Origin: Clostridiales bacterium
Lineage (GTDB): Bacteria; Bacillota; Clostridia; Christensenellales; Aristaeellaceae
Direction: 5' to 3'
Length of the DNA stretch: 64,000 bases
NCBI GenBank assembly: GCA_004556155.1
Contig: SFIM01000010.1
Span: 1 to 64,000 of the forward strand
Both the position numbers and the translations under genes were made by a program. Below are positions 1 to 8,644 of the stretch, one piece after another (position 1 is the stretch's first letter; each line of letters starts with the position of its first letter). Under the pieces are notes generated by a model. That model had not been told where the DNA came from. It did no database searches and saw only the letters and a list, made by a program, of their open reading frames with translations.

Positions 1-56
1 GACCTGCTCTCATTATAGCAAAGGAGGCGCTTCTTGTATCTTAAGCTTTTCCCTCT

Positions 57-73
57 CACCAGCTCCGCTGGTG
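57..73 (+). terminator. possible terminator of a gene left of the window
   Basis: A perfect 7-bp inverted repeat (CACCAGC/GCTGGTG, 3-nt loop) is followed on the + strand by a T-rich run at 74-84. It could end a transcript entering from the left. A smaller stem (TCGCT/AGCGA, 84-95) follows at once, so it may instead be a fragment of a short-loop hairpin chain like the one at 32.1 kb. Nothing in positions 1-101 looks coding. Confidence 0.35.
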
Positions 74-101
74 GTTTTCTTCTTCGCTGAAGCGACAATG
101 A

Positions 102-138
102 AAACGCCTGGGACGGAGATCATCCATCCCAGGCGTTT
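102..138 (-). terminator. terminator of the isomerase operon
   Basis: A perfect 12-bp stem (AAACGCCTGGGA/TCCCAGGCGTTT, 13-nt loop) lies 11 bases after the stop codon of the isomerase gene at 149. The minus-strand U run after the stem is short (TTTTC), so termination strength is uncertain. Confidence 0.6.
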
Positions 139-148
139 GTATAGGCAA

Positions 149-1066
149 TTATTCTTCGGTAATCCGCTTTTCAAAGTAGCGGCCCACCGCAGCCAGCAGG
201 CGCAGGCATTCCTCCGCCATCTCGGGCGGATACTTGTCGATGGCGTTGGGCGCTTCAAAGTTCAAGTCGCCGCGGTAGCCAATCTCCTTCATGCCGCGCA
301 GGAAGCCTTCCCAATCCAGCGTGCCGGTGTAGGGCGCGACATGCTGATCCAGATGGCCGGCGTTGTCGTGCATATGCAGGGCCTTGATGCGCGGGCCCAT
401 CAGCTTGACCGCGCGATATACGTTTTCGCGCGCCAGGTGGCAATGGCCCGTATCGAAGCAGAAGCCGAACAGCTCCTCCCCGGCAATCTCGTTCAGCTCG
501 TCAATCCAGCGCGCAGCCTCATAGAAATCCGAGCATACGCTGGCAAAGCGCGTGCCCTCATCGCCGCGGCTGAACATGTTTTCCAGCAGACCCATCACAT
601 GATGCTGCTTGAGATCGGGAATCAGCGCGGTGTAAATGGCCTTGTTGATCGCCCATTCTTCCTCATCGGACAGGCGCTTGTTGTTCTCCTGCGGCGCGGC
701 GGGATGGATGATGCACTGATGGCTGCCCATGTATTCGGTCACGGCGATGGCCTTGCGGGTGATGTCGATCATGCGGCGGTTGATATCCTCGCTGTATTCC
801 ACCCACACCGGGAAGGGCGCGTGCACCTGAGACACCACGATGCCGGCCTTGTCGGCAGCCTCTTTATAGGGGCGTACAGCCTCAATGATGGTCTCCAGCG
901 GCTCATCCATGATGGAGGGGCCGCCCGCGCGCACCACTTTGCCGGGCATCAGATAATGGCCCATACCAAACTGAATGCCGTCGATGCCCGCGCGCTTGAG
1001 CATGGCATAGCCCTTTTCGGGGCCAAAGCGATCACAGGTGCTGCCTTCGTGAATGGAAATAATCAT
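149..1066 (-). CDS. sugar phosphate isomerase/epimerase, TIM barrel (copy 1)
   Basis: A 305-aa cytoplasmic protein of the xylose isomerase-like TIM-barrel family (AP endonuclease 2 fold), which interconverts ketoses or epimerises sugars at a divalent metal. Likely metal ligands are visible at strand ends: E162 (LLENM), D205 and H208 (FDTGHCH), H231-H233 (LHMHDN) and E271 (LNFEAP). It lies 48 bases downstream of a paralogue in the same operon (1115-2038) and shares the FGFCFD-GHC block with it. Substrate cannot be read from sequence. The nearby sugar transporter and sulfatase suggest catabolism of an unusual sugar, which is inference. The ATG start has an AAGGAG-like site just upstream. Confidence 0.88.
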   Translation of the reverse strand: MIISIHEGSTCDRFGPEKGYAMLKRAGIDGIQFGMGHYLMPGKVVRAGGPSIMDEPLETIIEAVRPYKEAADKAGIVVSQVHAPFPVWVEYSEDINRRMIDITRKAIAVTEYMGSHQCIIHPAAPQENNKRLSDEEEWAINKAIYTALIPDLKQHHVMGLLENMFSRGDEGTRFASVCSDFYEAARWIDELNEIAGEELFGFCFDTGHCHLARENVYRAVKLMGPRIKALHMHDNAGHLDQHVAPYTGTLDWEGFLRGMKEIGYRGDLNFEAPNAIDKYPPEMAEECLRLLAAVGRYFEKRITEE

Positions 1067-1114
1067 AATTCCAAAAGCTCCTTTTCTTTCTTTTGCGGGA
1101 TCATAAAACAGATT

Positions 1115-2038
1115 TTACGCCTTTTCCTGAATACGCTTGCCAAAGTACGCGCCCGTTTCGGCAATCAGCTGCAAGGCGGTGCGCCACATGGGCTCGGGAT
1201 AGCGGTTGAGCACATTGAAGGTTTCAAAGCTCAGGTCGCCATCATAGCCGATATCGCGCAGACCGTCGATGAAGGCTTCCCAGTTGCCAACGCCCATATA
1301 GGGCGCAACGTGCCAGTCGGTGTGGCCATCGTTATCGTTGATGTGCAGCACCTTCAGGCGCTTGCCAATCACGTTCAGGCTGTAGCGCATGTTCTGGCCG
1401 GTCAGCAGGCAATGGCCCGCATCGAAGCAGAAGCCAAACAGCTCCTCCCCGGCGATATCGTTCAAGCGGTCAATCCACTCCGCCGCCTGATGAAAATCCG
1501 AGCACACAGCCGCGTAGCGCATGCCCTCGGTGCCGCCGGTGAACATGTTTTCCAGGCACACCACCACATGATGCTCGCGCAGGGCGGGAATCAGCGCGCT
1601 GTACATATCGCGGTTCAGCTCCCACTCCTCCTTGGCGCTCAGGCGTTTGGTGCTGTCGGGATGGAACGCAGGATGGATGACGCAATACTTGGAGCCCAGG
1701 TAGGCGGTCAGGGCGATGGTTTTCTTTTGCCCCTCCAGCACGCGGGCGTTGAGCGCATCCTTCTCCGGCAGCCAGGACGGAAAGGGGGAGTGCGTCTGCG
1801 AAACCACCATGTGCTGACGCTCGGCCGCCTCCTTATAGGGACGGAAAACCTCATACAGCGCTTCCAGCGGCTGATCCATAGGCGCAGGCTCGTCCGCGCG
1901 GATCATCGCGGCGCTAAACCAATTATTCAGATTAAAATCGACGCCCTGAAAACCCGCGTCATGCAGCAGTTTGAAGCCCTCGTGCAGGCCGTAGTAAGCC
2001 ACTACCCGGCTGTTCTGTACCGAAACTCGCATTTGCAT
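1115..2038 (-). CDS. sugar phosphate isomerase/epimerase, TIM barrel (copy 2)
   Basis: A 307-aa paralogue of the gene at 149-1066 and first gene of the two-gene operon. It keeps the same metal-site blocks: LENMF near residue 163, FCFDAGHC near 206, LHINDNDGH near 232 and SFETFN near 271. The proteins share the PYKEAA, SPFP/APFP and CVIHP/CIIHP stretches, so they probably arose by tandem duplication and act on related sugars or on successive steps. A -35/-10 pair at 2086-2113 drives the operon. Assignment to the TIM-barrel epimerase family is secure; the reaction is not. Confidence 0.88.
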   Translation of the reverse strand: MQMRVSVQNSRVVAYYGLHEGFKLLHDAGFQGVDFNLNNWFSAAMIRADEPAPMDQPLEALYEVFRPYKEAAERQHMVVSQTHSPFPSWLPEKDALNARVLEGQKKTIALTAYLGSKYCVIHPAFHPDSTKRLSAKEEWELNRDMYSALIPALREHHVVVCLENMFTGGTEGMRYAAVCSDFHQAAEWIDRLNDIAGEELFGFCFDAGHCLLTGQNMRYSLNVIGKRLKVLHINDNDGHTDWHVAPYMGVGNWEAFIDGLRDIGYDGDLSFETFNVLNRYPEPMWRTALQLIAETGAYFGKRIQEKA

Positions 2039-2085
2039 ATGCCTCCATCAAATTTCGACGCAAGCGCGCCGATGCTGTCCTGTCT

Positions 2086-2113
2086 ACTGTATCACAGTTA
2101 TTTCGTTTGTCAA
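2086..2113 (-). promoter_or_regulatory. sigma-A type promoter of the isomerase operon
   Basis: On the minus strand TTGACA (2108-2113) is followed after 16 bp by TACAGT (2086-2091), about 45 bases ahead of the ATG at 2038. Confidence 0.6.
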
Positions 2114-2131
2114 TGCAGATATCGGGAAAAT

Positions 2132-2150
2132 TATTGTACAATACCGGTAC
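2132..2150. promoter_or_regulatory. overlapping palindromes upstream of the ECF sigma gene
   Basis: A perfect 12-bp palindrome TATTGTACAATA (2132-2143) overlaps an 8-bp palindrome TACCGGTA. It contains a TACAAT that could be a -10 element for the sigma gene, although no good -35 sits 16-18 bp upstream. It is a candidate operator or autoregulated ECF promoter. Confidence 0.35.
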
Positions 2151-2199
2151 CCGCTTTTCACCGCCGCTCCGTCTAATCCTGCGAAGGGAGGAAAGCCCC

Positions 2200-2718
2200 A
2201 TGCCCAAAGACGATTACGCCAGCGCTGCGCTGCTGGAACGCTGGATAACGCAATATGGCGATATGCTGGTGCGCCTGGCCTACGGCATGCTGCGCGATCG
2301 GGCGCTGTGCCAGGATGCAGCGCAGGATACGCTGCTCAAGGCTTGGCGCGGCTATCATACCTTCCGCGGCGAATGCACGGAAAAAACCTATCTGACGGGT
2401 ATTCTGATGAACACCTGCCGCGATTATCTGCGCACCGCCTGGATGCGGCGTATAGACCGACGCTTCACGCCCGACACGCTGCCCGAGCCCTATGCCGACG
2501 CCGCGCCGCGCGACCGCACGGTGATTGAAGCCGTGCTTTCGCTGCCCCTGTCCCAGCGCCAGGCCGTGCTGCTGCGCTATTGGCAAGGACTGACCATTGC
2601 AGAAACGGCGCAGGTGCTGCGCTTATCGCCCGAAGCAATCAAAAAGCGATTGCGGCGCGCCAACGCGCGGCTGCGGGCAGAACTGGAAGGATGGTATTAC
2701 GATGACGAAAGCGATTGA
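2200..2718 (+). CDS. ECF-type RNA polymerase sigma factor
   Basis: A 172-aa sigma-70 family protein of the extracytoplasmic function group, which directs RNA polymerase to a small regulon. Region 2 spans about residues 10-80 (QDAAQDTLLKAWRGY, then the YLTGILMNTCRDYLR helix). Region 4 spans about 108-160 and ends in the HTH LTIAETAQVLRLSPEAIKKRLRRA. The ATG at 2200 was chosen because GGGAGG at 2186-2191 precedes it; the open frame reaches further back without a ribosome site. The last 17 bases overlap the start of the next gene, a membrane protein, which is the usual arrangement for an ECF factor and its anti-sigma factor. Confidence 0.92.
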   Translation: MPKDDYASAALLERWITQYGDMLVRLAYGMLRDRALCQDAAQDTLLKAWRGYHTFRGECTEKTYLTGILMNTCRDYLRTAWMRRIDRRFTPDTLPEPYADAAPRDRTVIEAVLSLPLSQRQAVLLRYWQGLTIAETAQVLRLSPEAIKKRLRRANARLRAELEGWYYDDESD

Positions 2719-3619
2719 CTTATGCCAGGCCATGAATCAGGGGTTATCCTCCCTGCGCCTTTCGCCGGAGGCGCGCCAGCAGGTGCGTTCGCGCGCATAT
2801 GGCAGGGCACGTAACCGGCCCAAACGGCTTGTTTTCGTGTTGGCTGTTTGCCTGATGCTTGCGCTGCTGGCTACCGCGACGGCGCTCACCGTTCAACGCT
2901 CCCAAAACGCGCAGGCCGTCGCGCTGGCTCGGCAGGAATTGAGCCGAAAGTACGGCCTGTCTGCCCCCACGCTGGGCGTATTCGATGCGCAGCTCACGCG
3001 CAGGGGCGGCGTTTCCACCGTTGTTTTCCAAAGTCAGGCGTTCTCTGCCGTGCTGACGGGCACATACACCGTCCAGGTCAGCCAGGAAACAGTCCTGGCC
3101 AGTTGGTCTTATGACGCTGTTTCCCCCAGCGTATACGCCTCCAGCGCGCTGTCCGCCCCCGTCTGGGGAGCAAAACAGCTGGAGCGTGCGCTGGCAGAGC
3201 CTGAGGCCGCCATGCCGTATCAGCTGGCGGCGATGGCGCGCTCTGCCGCCAGCCCCAACTCCGCGCCCGCCTCTCCGCCGCCTGACGTGGCGCGCATTTT
3301 GCGGCAGGAGCCAGGCGCATCCTACTGGAACGGCGAGATCCTGCGCCCCGCTCTGCCCGGCGCAGACGATCTAAGCCAGGGCGCGGCCTTTTCGCTGGCC
3401 TGCCAGGCACTGGCGGTGGAATTTCATCTGGATGAAGCCGTCCTGCGCGACGCAAGGCTGCTGGACGCGAGCTTTTCCAGCCGTTCCAGCGGCGGCACCC
3501 TGTGGGGATTCAGCCTGTACCTGGTCGATCAGGGCGTTGCCTGTGATTACGGCGTGATGCTGGACGGCAAGACCGGCGAAATTCTGATGACAAATGTAAT
3601 CACCGGAGCAAACGAATAG
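2702..3619 (+). CDS. membrane protein, probable anti-sigma factor
   Basis: A 305-aa protein with a short cytoplasmic N-terminus (1-41), one membrane helix (about 42-63, LVFVLAVCLMLALLATATAL) and a long outside domain. The C-terminal DGKTGEILMTN stretch resembles PepSY-like or DUF4179-type sensor domains. The start overlaps the end of the ECF sigma gene by 17 bases, so the two are translationally coupled. The role as anti-sigma factor is inferred from that coupling and the topology. I see no zinc-binding HxxxCxxC motif of the ZAS family, so the sigma-binding part would be of another type. Confidence 0.7.
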   Translation: MTKAIDLCQAMNQGLSSLRLSPEARQQVRSRAYGRARNRPKRLVFVLAVCLMLALLATATALTVQRSQNAQAVALARQELSRKYGLSAPTLGVFDAQLTRRGGVSTVVFQSQAFSAVLTGTYTVQVSQETVLASWSYDAVSPSVYASSALSAPVWGAKQLERALAEPEAAMPYQLAAMARSAASPNSAPASPPPDVARILRQEPGASYWNGEILRPALPGADDLSQGAAFSLACQALAVEFHLDEAVLRDARLLDASFSSRSSGGTLWGFSLYLVDQGVACDYGVMLDGKTGEILMTNVITGANE

Positions 3620-3629
3620 ATTTGAAAAG

Positions 3630-3664
3630 CGCCCGTTCCCGCTTGCGCAGGAACGGGCGTGTGT
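3630..3664. terminator. terminator between convergent genes
   Basis: A perfect 10-bp stem (CGCCCGTTCC/GGAACGGGCG, 3630-3659) lies between the + strand anti-sigma gene and the - strand binding protein gene. On the minus strand it is followed by CTTTTC, so it probably ends the sugar transporter operon. Confidence 0.7.
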
Positions 3665-3677
3665 CGTTCAGGGATGA

Positions 3678-5231
3678 TTATTGGGGCGCGTGGATGTTTT
3701 CGTAAGCGGTATAGGCTTCGGCCACGATGTCGATGGCATCCTGCAGGCCCATGCCCCATACGTTTTCAACGAAGGTATCAAAGTTATCCAGCGGCTCGTC
3801 GCCGGTGATGAACTGCAGCACCTTTTCGTTGACGTAGATTTCCAGATCGTTCATGATATCGTTCTTATCGTTGAGCTGATCGGAGGTATAGGACAGGGTG
3901 GGCAGCACCAGGGTGTTGTCAACCAGGGGATCGTCGCCCCAACGCAGGCGGATGCTCAGCGCGCCCTCATTGGTCTTGAGCTCAGCATGGCACACCACGT
4001 CGGGCTGGCGCAGCTTGGCCCACACATGCTGCTTGTAGTAGTAGCTGGTGTTGGTGGCGCTCATGGTGGGGTTCTTGAGCATATTGTCGTTGTACACCTT
4101 ATTGCCATTGGCGTCCACATCGTAGTTTTCGCCCAGGATGCCCCAGTTGGCCAGGGTGGAGCCAGCCTCGGTGTAGCAGTAGTTCATCCACTGCACGGCG
4201 GCTTCAATGTTCTTGCAGGTGGTGGTGATCACGCCGGTGCAGCGATAATCGCTGACCATGGAGTAGCCGGGCTTCTTATAATCGTCCCAGTGCAGCTGCT
4301 GACCCTCGGTCAGGCGCGGATAGGGGGCGGTCACAACGGTCTTGCCGTTGGCCACGCCGCGGTTATAGGCCGCCGCGCAGGAATCAAAGTACATGCCCAC
4401 CTTGCCGGTGTCAAACAGGGTCTGGTTGTTCTTGGTGTTGCTGCCGATGAAGTCCTTGGAGATGTAGCCCTTCTCGTACCAATCGTGCATCAGGGTCAGA
4501 TAATCCTTGAAGGCGGGCTGCACCTGGCCATAGAGGATGTTGCCCTCCGCGTCCTTGTAGAAGCCCTTCATCAGGTCGTACATGCCCAGGAACTGCGGCT
4601 CATAGCCGGTCTTGTCCAGGATGTAGGGGGTGACGCCATGGGCGAGCATCTTGGCAAACACGTCCTCCACGTCCGCCAGGGTGGTGGGGATGGTCGCGCC
4701 GATTTCGTCCAGGGTTTCCTGGGTCAGCAGCATGCGGCGATGCTGGGTATCACCGGGTTCCTTGATGGTGTAGAAGGCGGCCACGCGGCCATCGCCATTG
4801 GAAACCTGACGCCAGATTTCATCGCCGGAGGTGATCAGCTGCCAGTAGTCGGGCGCGTACTCGGGCAGATAGTCGGTCAGATCCACAAAGTAGCCGTCCT
4901 CCAGGCCCTGGAAAACGCCGCCGTCATAGTAGTTGCCGCACATGATGATATCCGGCAGCTCCTTGCCCAGGAACAGCAGGTTCATCGCTTCCTGCATGCC
5001 GGAGGTAGCGGGATGGATGAAATTGATGTGGATGCCCGTGGCCTTCTCCATTTCCTGGAAGAAGGGGGTCTCGTTGTAATCGGTCACGTAGTTGGAGATG
5101 GCGTTGGCGCAGTACACCGTCAGGGATACGTCCTTGCCCTGGGTGTCGATGGGGTAGCCCGCCGCCATAGCGCCAGTGCACAGGCACAGCGTCAGCACGG
5201 CCAGCAGCAGCGCGGTCAGTTTGCGTTTCAT
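3678..5231 (-). CDS. ABC transporter substrate-binding protein, LplA-like
   Basis: A 517-aa family 1 extracellular solute-binding protein that should capture a saccharide outside the membrane for the two permeases encoded upstream. It has a Sec signal peptide (KRK, hydrophobic core, cleavage near GAMAA). There is no convincing lipobox (LTLC lacks the small residue before Cys), so membrane attachment is unclear. The mature part has the aromatic-rich, W/Y-heavy profile usual for oligosaccharide binders. It is the last gene of the sulfatase-permease-permease-binding protein operon and is followed by the hairpin at 3630-3659. Ligand specificity cannot be read; the sulfatase suggests a sulfated glycan fragment. 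Confidence 0.9.
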   Translation of the reverse strand: MKRKLTALLLAVLTLCLCTGAMAAGYPIDTQGKDVSLTVYCANAISNYVTDYNETPFFQEMEKATGIHINFIHPATSGMQEAMNLLFLGKELPDIIMCGNYYDGGVFQGLEDGYFVDLTDYLPEYAPDYWQLITSGDEIWRQVSNGDGRVAAFYTIKEPGDTQHRRMLLTQETLDEIGATIPTTLADVEDVFAKMLAHGVTPYILDKTGYEPQFLGMYDLMKGFYKDAEGNILYGQVQPAFKDYLTLMHDWYEKGYISKDFIGSNTKNNQTLFDTGKVGMYFDSCAAAYNRGVANGKTVVTAPYPRLTEGQQLHWDDYKKPGYSMVSDYRCTGVITTTCKNIEAAVQWMNYCYTEAGSTLANWGILGENYDVDANGNKVYNDNMLKNPTMSATNTSYYYKQHVWAKLRQPDVVCHAELKTNEGALSIRLRWGDDPLVDNTLVLPTLSYTSDQLNDKNDIMNDLEIYVNEKVLQFITGDEPLDNFDTFVENVWGMGLQDAIDIVAEAYTAYENIHAPQ

Positions 5232-5277
5232 GGTTGGTTCCTCCTTATTGAATATTACTTTGGTGAACGGTATCTCA

Positions 5278-6150
5278 TCACCCTTTGACAGAGCCCAGCA
5301 TGACGCCCTTCATGAAGTATTTCTGTACAAAGGGATAGATGCAAAGAATGGGGACGGTAGCCACGATGATGGTGCAGTACTTGATCAGCTCCTGCAGGTA
5401 CTGCGCGTCCGCGTCATCGGATATGCCGCCCGCCGCGTCGTTGATCAGAATCTCGCGCAGGATCATCTGCAACGGCCACTTCTTGGAATCGCGCAGATAG
5501 ATCATCGCCGGGAACCAGCTGTTCCACTGGCTTACCACGTAGAACAGGATGATGACAGCCATAGTGGCCTTGCTGACGGGAATGTAGATGCGATAAAGGA
5601 TGACAAAGTCGTTTGCGCCGTCGATATAGGCCGATTCCCGCAATGCCTCCGGCACGGCGGCAAAGGTGGTGCGCATCACGATCATGTTGTAGGTGCTCAC
5701 CGCCGTGGGCAGGATGATGGCCCAGGCCGTGTTGTACATGCCGTAGGCGCTGATGGTGAGGAAGTTTGGCACCATGCCGCCGCTGAAATACATGGTGAAC
5801 ACAAACAGGAACACAATGGCCTTGCGGAAAGGATAGCCCTTGCAGGACAGGGCATACGCGCCCAGGGGGGTCAGCGTCATGCCCACAATCAGGCTGCCCG
5901 CCACATATAGAAGCGTATTGTGATAGCCAATGAGGATGTTGGGGTTATTCATAACCACCTGATAGCCGCGCAGCGAAAAGCCGGTTGGAAAGAACAGCGC
6001 GCCCGAGTGGGTGAGCAGCTTCATCGGATCGCTGAAGGAAGCGGCCAGGCAGTACAGCATGGGATACAGGCACACAAAGCCCACCAGCGTTACCGCCGCG
6101 TAAATGAATACCAGCAGGATGATCTCCCCCGGCGTTTTTCTTTCTACCAT
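5278..6150 (-). CDS. carbohydrate ABC transporter permease, LplC/YtcP-like
   Basis: A 290-aa inner-membrane permease of the MalG/LplC group with about six membrane helices. The EAA loop that contacts the ATPase is visible near residues 175-200 (PEALRESAYIDGANDFVILYRIYIPVSKA), and the family C-terminal tail KGVMLGSVKG is present. It works as a heterodimer with the LplB-like protein at 6164-7093, 13 bases upstream. No ATPase gene lies in the operon; these clostridial systems usually share a MsmK-type ATPase encoded elsewhere, which is family knowledge. Confidence 0.92.
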   Translation of the reverse strand: MVERKTPGEIILLVFIYAAVTLVGFVCLYPMLYCLAASFSDPMKLLTHSGALFFPTGFSLRGYQVVMNNPNILIGYHNTLLYVAGSLIVGMTLTPLGAYALSCKGYPFRKAIVFLFVFTMYFSGGMVPNFLTISAYGMYNTAWAIILPTAVSTYNMIVMRTTFAAVPEALRESAYIDGANDFVILYRIYIPVSKATMAVIILFYVVSQWNSWFPAMIYLRDSKKWPLQMILREILINDAAGGISDDADAQYLQELIKYCTIIVATVPILCIYPFVQKYFMKGVMLGSVKG

Positions 6151-6163
6151 GCCTCTCCCCTCC

Positions 6164-7093
6164 TTACCACAGGCTGGTTTCGCTCAGGCGCGCGCTGATC
6201 TTATTGGCCGTAATCAGGAAGATCAGGTTGGCCACGGAGTTGAACACGCCCACGGCGCTGCCGTAGCTGTACTGCGTCTTTTCCAGGCCGTAGCGGTATA
6301 CATAGGTGGAAATCAGATCAGCCTTTTCATACACGATGGGGCTGTACAGCAGAATGGTCTTTTCGTAGCCCTGGGTCATCAGGTTGCCGATGCGCAGGAT
6401 CAGCTGGATGATAATCACCGGCAGGATAGCGGGCAGGTTGACGTGGATGATGCGGCGGATGCGCCCCGCGCCGTCGATGGCCGCGGCCTCATGCAGCGAA
6501 GCGTCCACACTGGACAGGGCAGACAGGTAAATGATGCTGTTCCAGCCGATGTTCTGCCAGATGTTGGATACCACGTACACCGTGCGGTAATGATCCAGGC
6601 TGGATAGCAGATTGATCCTTGTCCCGCCGAAGAAGGCGATGATATCGTTGATCAGGCCCGTGGTCAGGCAGAACTCGCGCAGCAGGCCGCACACCACCAC
6701 CAGCGCCACAAAGTGCGGCATGTAGGATACGGTCTGGATGGTCTTTTTATACCAGTTTTCCCGCATTTCGTTGATCATCAGCGCCAGCAGGATAGGCGCT
6801 GGGAAGCCGAAGAGCAATAGCAGCAGGTTCAGCGTCAGGGTGTTGCGGATGACGCGCCAGGCATAAATGCCCGTGAGGAACTTGCGGAAGTTCTTCAGCC
6901 CCACCCAGTCGCTGCCCAGGATGCCCTTGGCCGGCTTGTAGTTTTCAAAGGCGATAGCCAGGCCGCCCATGGGCACATAGTGGAACAGAATGTAGAAGAT
7001 GATGACGGGCAGCAGCATCAGATAGATATTGCGGTAATGCCGCATACGCCTGAGAAGGCCGGGCTTTTTCGCCGCAGCTGGCTGTATGCTCAT
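6164..7093 (-). CDS. carbohydrate ABC transporter permease, LplB-like
   Basis: A 309-aa permease of the MalF/LplB group. It begins with a short basic segment, then a helix near 24-43 (IYLMLLPVIIFYILFHYVPM). The EAA loop reads LHEAAAIDGAGRIRRIIHVNLPAI. The protein ends RLSETSLW, typical of the Lpl family. Its ATG overlaps the TGA of the sulfatase gene (ATGA), so both are made from one message. It pairs with the permease at 5278-6150. Confidence 0.92.
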   Translation of the reverse strand: MSIQPAAAKKPGLLRRMRHYRNIYLMLLPVIIFYILFHYVPMGGLAIAFENYKPAKGILGSDWVGLKNFRKFLTGIYAWRVIRNTLTLNLLLLLFGFPAPILLALMINEMRENWYKKTIQTVSYMPHFVALVVVCGLLREFCLTTGLINDIIAFFGGTRINLLSSLDHYRTVYVVSNIWQNIGWNSIIYLSALSSVDASLHEAAAIDGAGRIRRIIHVNLPAILPVIIIQLILRIGNLMTQGYEKTILLYSPIVYEKADLISTYVYRYGLEKTQYSYGSAVGVFNSVANLIFLITANKISARLSETSLW

Positions 7094-8589
7094 ATTTTCG
7101 TCTCCTTCTTCTTCTTGTATCGCGAGCTTTCCACCATGGTAAGGCCGGTGGAATAATCCTTTTGCCGGTATTCGCCCGGTTCGTTTTCATACTGGCGGGT
7201 CCAGCCGTCCACCTCCCAATCGGCGGTCAGATCGCGCCAGGGACGGCACTTCCACTGATAGCCGCGGAAGGGATCGCGCGTGCGGTTCATCCAGTCCAGA
7301 ATGCGGTCATGCAGCTGATTGCGCACCTGCGCGTAGGCAGGATCGTCAATCAGATTATTCAGGTTCCAGGGATCCTTCTGGATATCGTACAATTCGTCCT
7401 GATCGGTCATATGCAGGGCCAGCTTGTAGCGGTCGGTCACGATGGCACGCATGGGCTGATAGCCGCCGAACCCGTCATGATCGCGCTCATAGCGGTTAAA
7501 CTCCACAAAGGCGCTGCCCTCCGCGTCCAATTCGCCGTTTTGAAGCCCCGGCAGCAGGGATTTGCCCGTAAACGCGCCCGGCACCGGCAGGCCCATGTAA
7601 TCCAGCACCGTGGCGGGCAGATCGGCATGGGATACCGTGTGATGGTACACCTCGCCCTGGTGCAGGCCGGGGCCAGCGATGATCAGCGGCACGCGGGCAA
7701 TTTCGTCATACACCGCCGGGCCCTTATGGTTGAGCCCATGCGCGCCCACGCCCTCGCCATGATCGGAGGTATACAGGATCACCGCGTCGGGCAGCAGCGC
7801 ATGCACGCGCGCGATCACGCGGCCAATTTCATCATCGATAAAGGAGTTGCAGCCCCACAGCATGGGCGCGCGGTTGGGCGAGGCCTGGCTGGCCGCCGCC
7901 TGAGCCCACAGCTTTTGATACATGGGCTTGTTTTCCAGCGTATCCTGCTGCGCCGGGGTCAGCTCAGGCTCATAATCCTGATACATCCGCGCGTATTCGG
8001 GCGGGCACAGCGAGGGGCCGTGCGGCTCATCAAAGGAAACAGTGAGGAAGAAGTCGTCCTTCTGATGGTTCTGGATATAGCGCAGCGCGCGGTCGGCCAC
8101 GCGATGGCCAAAGGTGAAATCCGCCGTGATGCCATCACCCTCAAAGCAGGTGGCCGCCTTGCGGGAGCGCAGACGATCCGCGTCGCTGTCCAATTCGTCC
8201 AGATAGCACTTCATATCGTACCAGTATTCGGGATCCCAACCCTCGGGGCACACGCCGTTGCCAAAATAATCGCCGCCATCCAGGTGCCACTTGCCAATGT
8301 AGGCGCAGCGCACGCCATGGCTGCTCAGGCGCTGACCCAGGGTTTTCACATCCGCGCCCAGGGGCATGCAGTTGCCCCAGGAGCCGTTTTCGTGCGGGAA
8401 CAGGCCGGTAAACAAAAGCGAACGCGCCGGGCCGCAAACAGGCTGAGCCGAATAGGCATATTCATAGCGCACGCCCTGCGCGGCCAGCGCGTCCAGGTTG
8501 GGGGTGCGCATGGCGGGGTTTCCGTAGCAGCCCAGCATATCATAGCGCGTGGTATCGGTCATAATCCAAACAAATTGCTTTTTACTCAT
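7090..8589 (-). CDS. sulfatase (Cys-type, no signal peptide)
   Basis: A 499-aa arylsulfatase-family enzyme that hydrolyses sulfate esters. The signature C52-G-P-A-R-SLLFTG provides the Cys that must be converted to formylglycine. The metal and phosphosulfate site is recognisable at D12-T (WIMTDTTR), K-W-H (IGKWHLDGG) and YTSDHGE. No signal peptide is present, so the enzyme should act in the cytoplasm on an imported substrate. It is the first gene of the operon with the Lpl-type transporter. No formylglycine-generating enzyme or anaerobic sulfatase-maturating enzyme is encoded here, so it must come from elsewhere. The AAGGAG site is 12 bases from the ATG, slightly long. A phosphonate monoester hydrolase is an alternative within the superfamily. 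Confidence 0.9.
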   Translation of the reverse strand: MSKKQFVWIMTDTTRYDMLGCYGNPAMRTPNLDALAAQGVRYEYAYSAQPVCGPARSLLFTGLFPHENGSWGNCMPLGADVKTLGQRLSSHGVRCAYIGKWHLDGGDYFGNGVCPEGWDPEYWYDMKCYLDELDSDADRLRSRKAATCFEGDGITADFTFGHRVADRALRYIQNHQKDDFFLTVSFDEPHGPSLCPPEYARMYQDYEPELTPAQQDTLENKPMYQKLWAQAAASQASPNRAPMLWGCNSFIDDEIGRVIARVHALLPDAVILYTSDHGEGVGAHGLNHKGPAVYDEIARVPLIIAGPGLHQGEVYHHTVSHADLPATVLDYMGLPVPGAFTGKSLLPGLQNGELDAEGSAFVEFNRYERDHDGFGGYQPMRAIVTDRYKLALHMTDQDELYDIQKDPWNLNNLIDDPAYAQVRNQLHDRILDWMNRTRDPFRGYQWKCRPWRDLTADWEVDGWTRQYENEPGEYRQKDYSTGLTMVESSRYKKKKETKI

Positions 8590-8616
8590 TAGAATTATAC
8601 GCTCCTTATAAATGCC

Positions 8617-8644
8617 AATATAGCAGAAAAAACAAATCTGTCAA
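8617..8644 (-). promoter_or_regulatory. promoter of the sulfatase-transporter operon
   Basis: On the minus strand TTGACA (8639-8644) and TATATT (8617-8622) are separated by 16 bp and lie about 28 bases before the sulfatase ATG. A perfect inverted repeat abuts the -35 on its upstream side. Confidence 0.7.
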
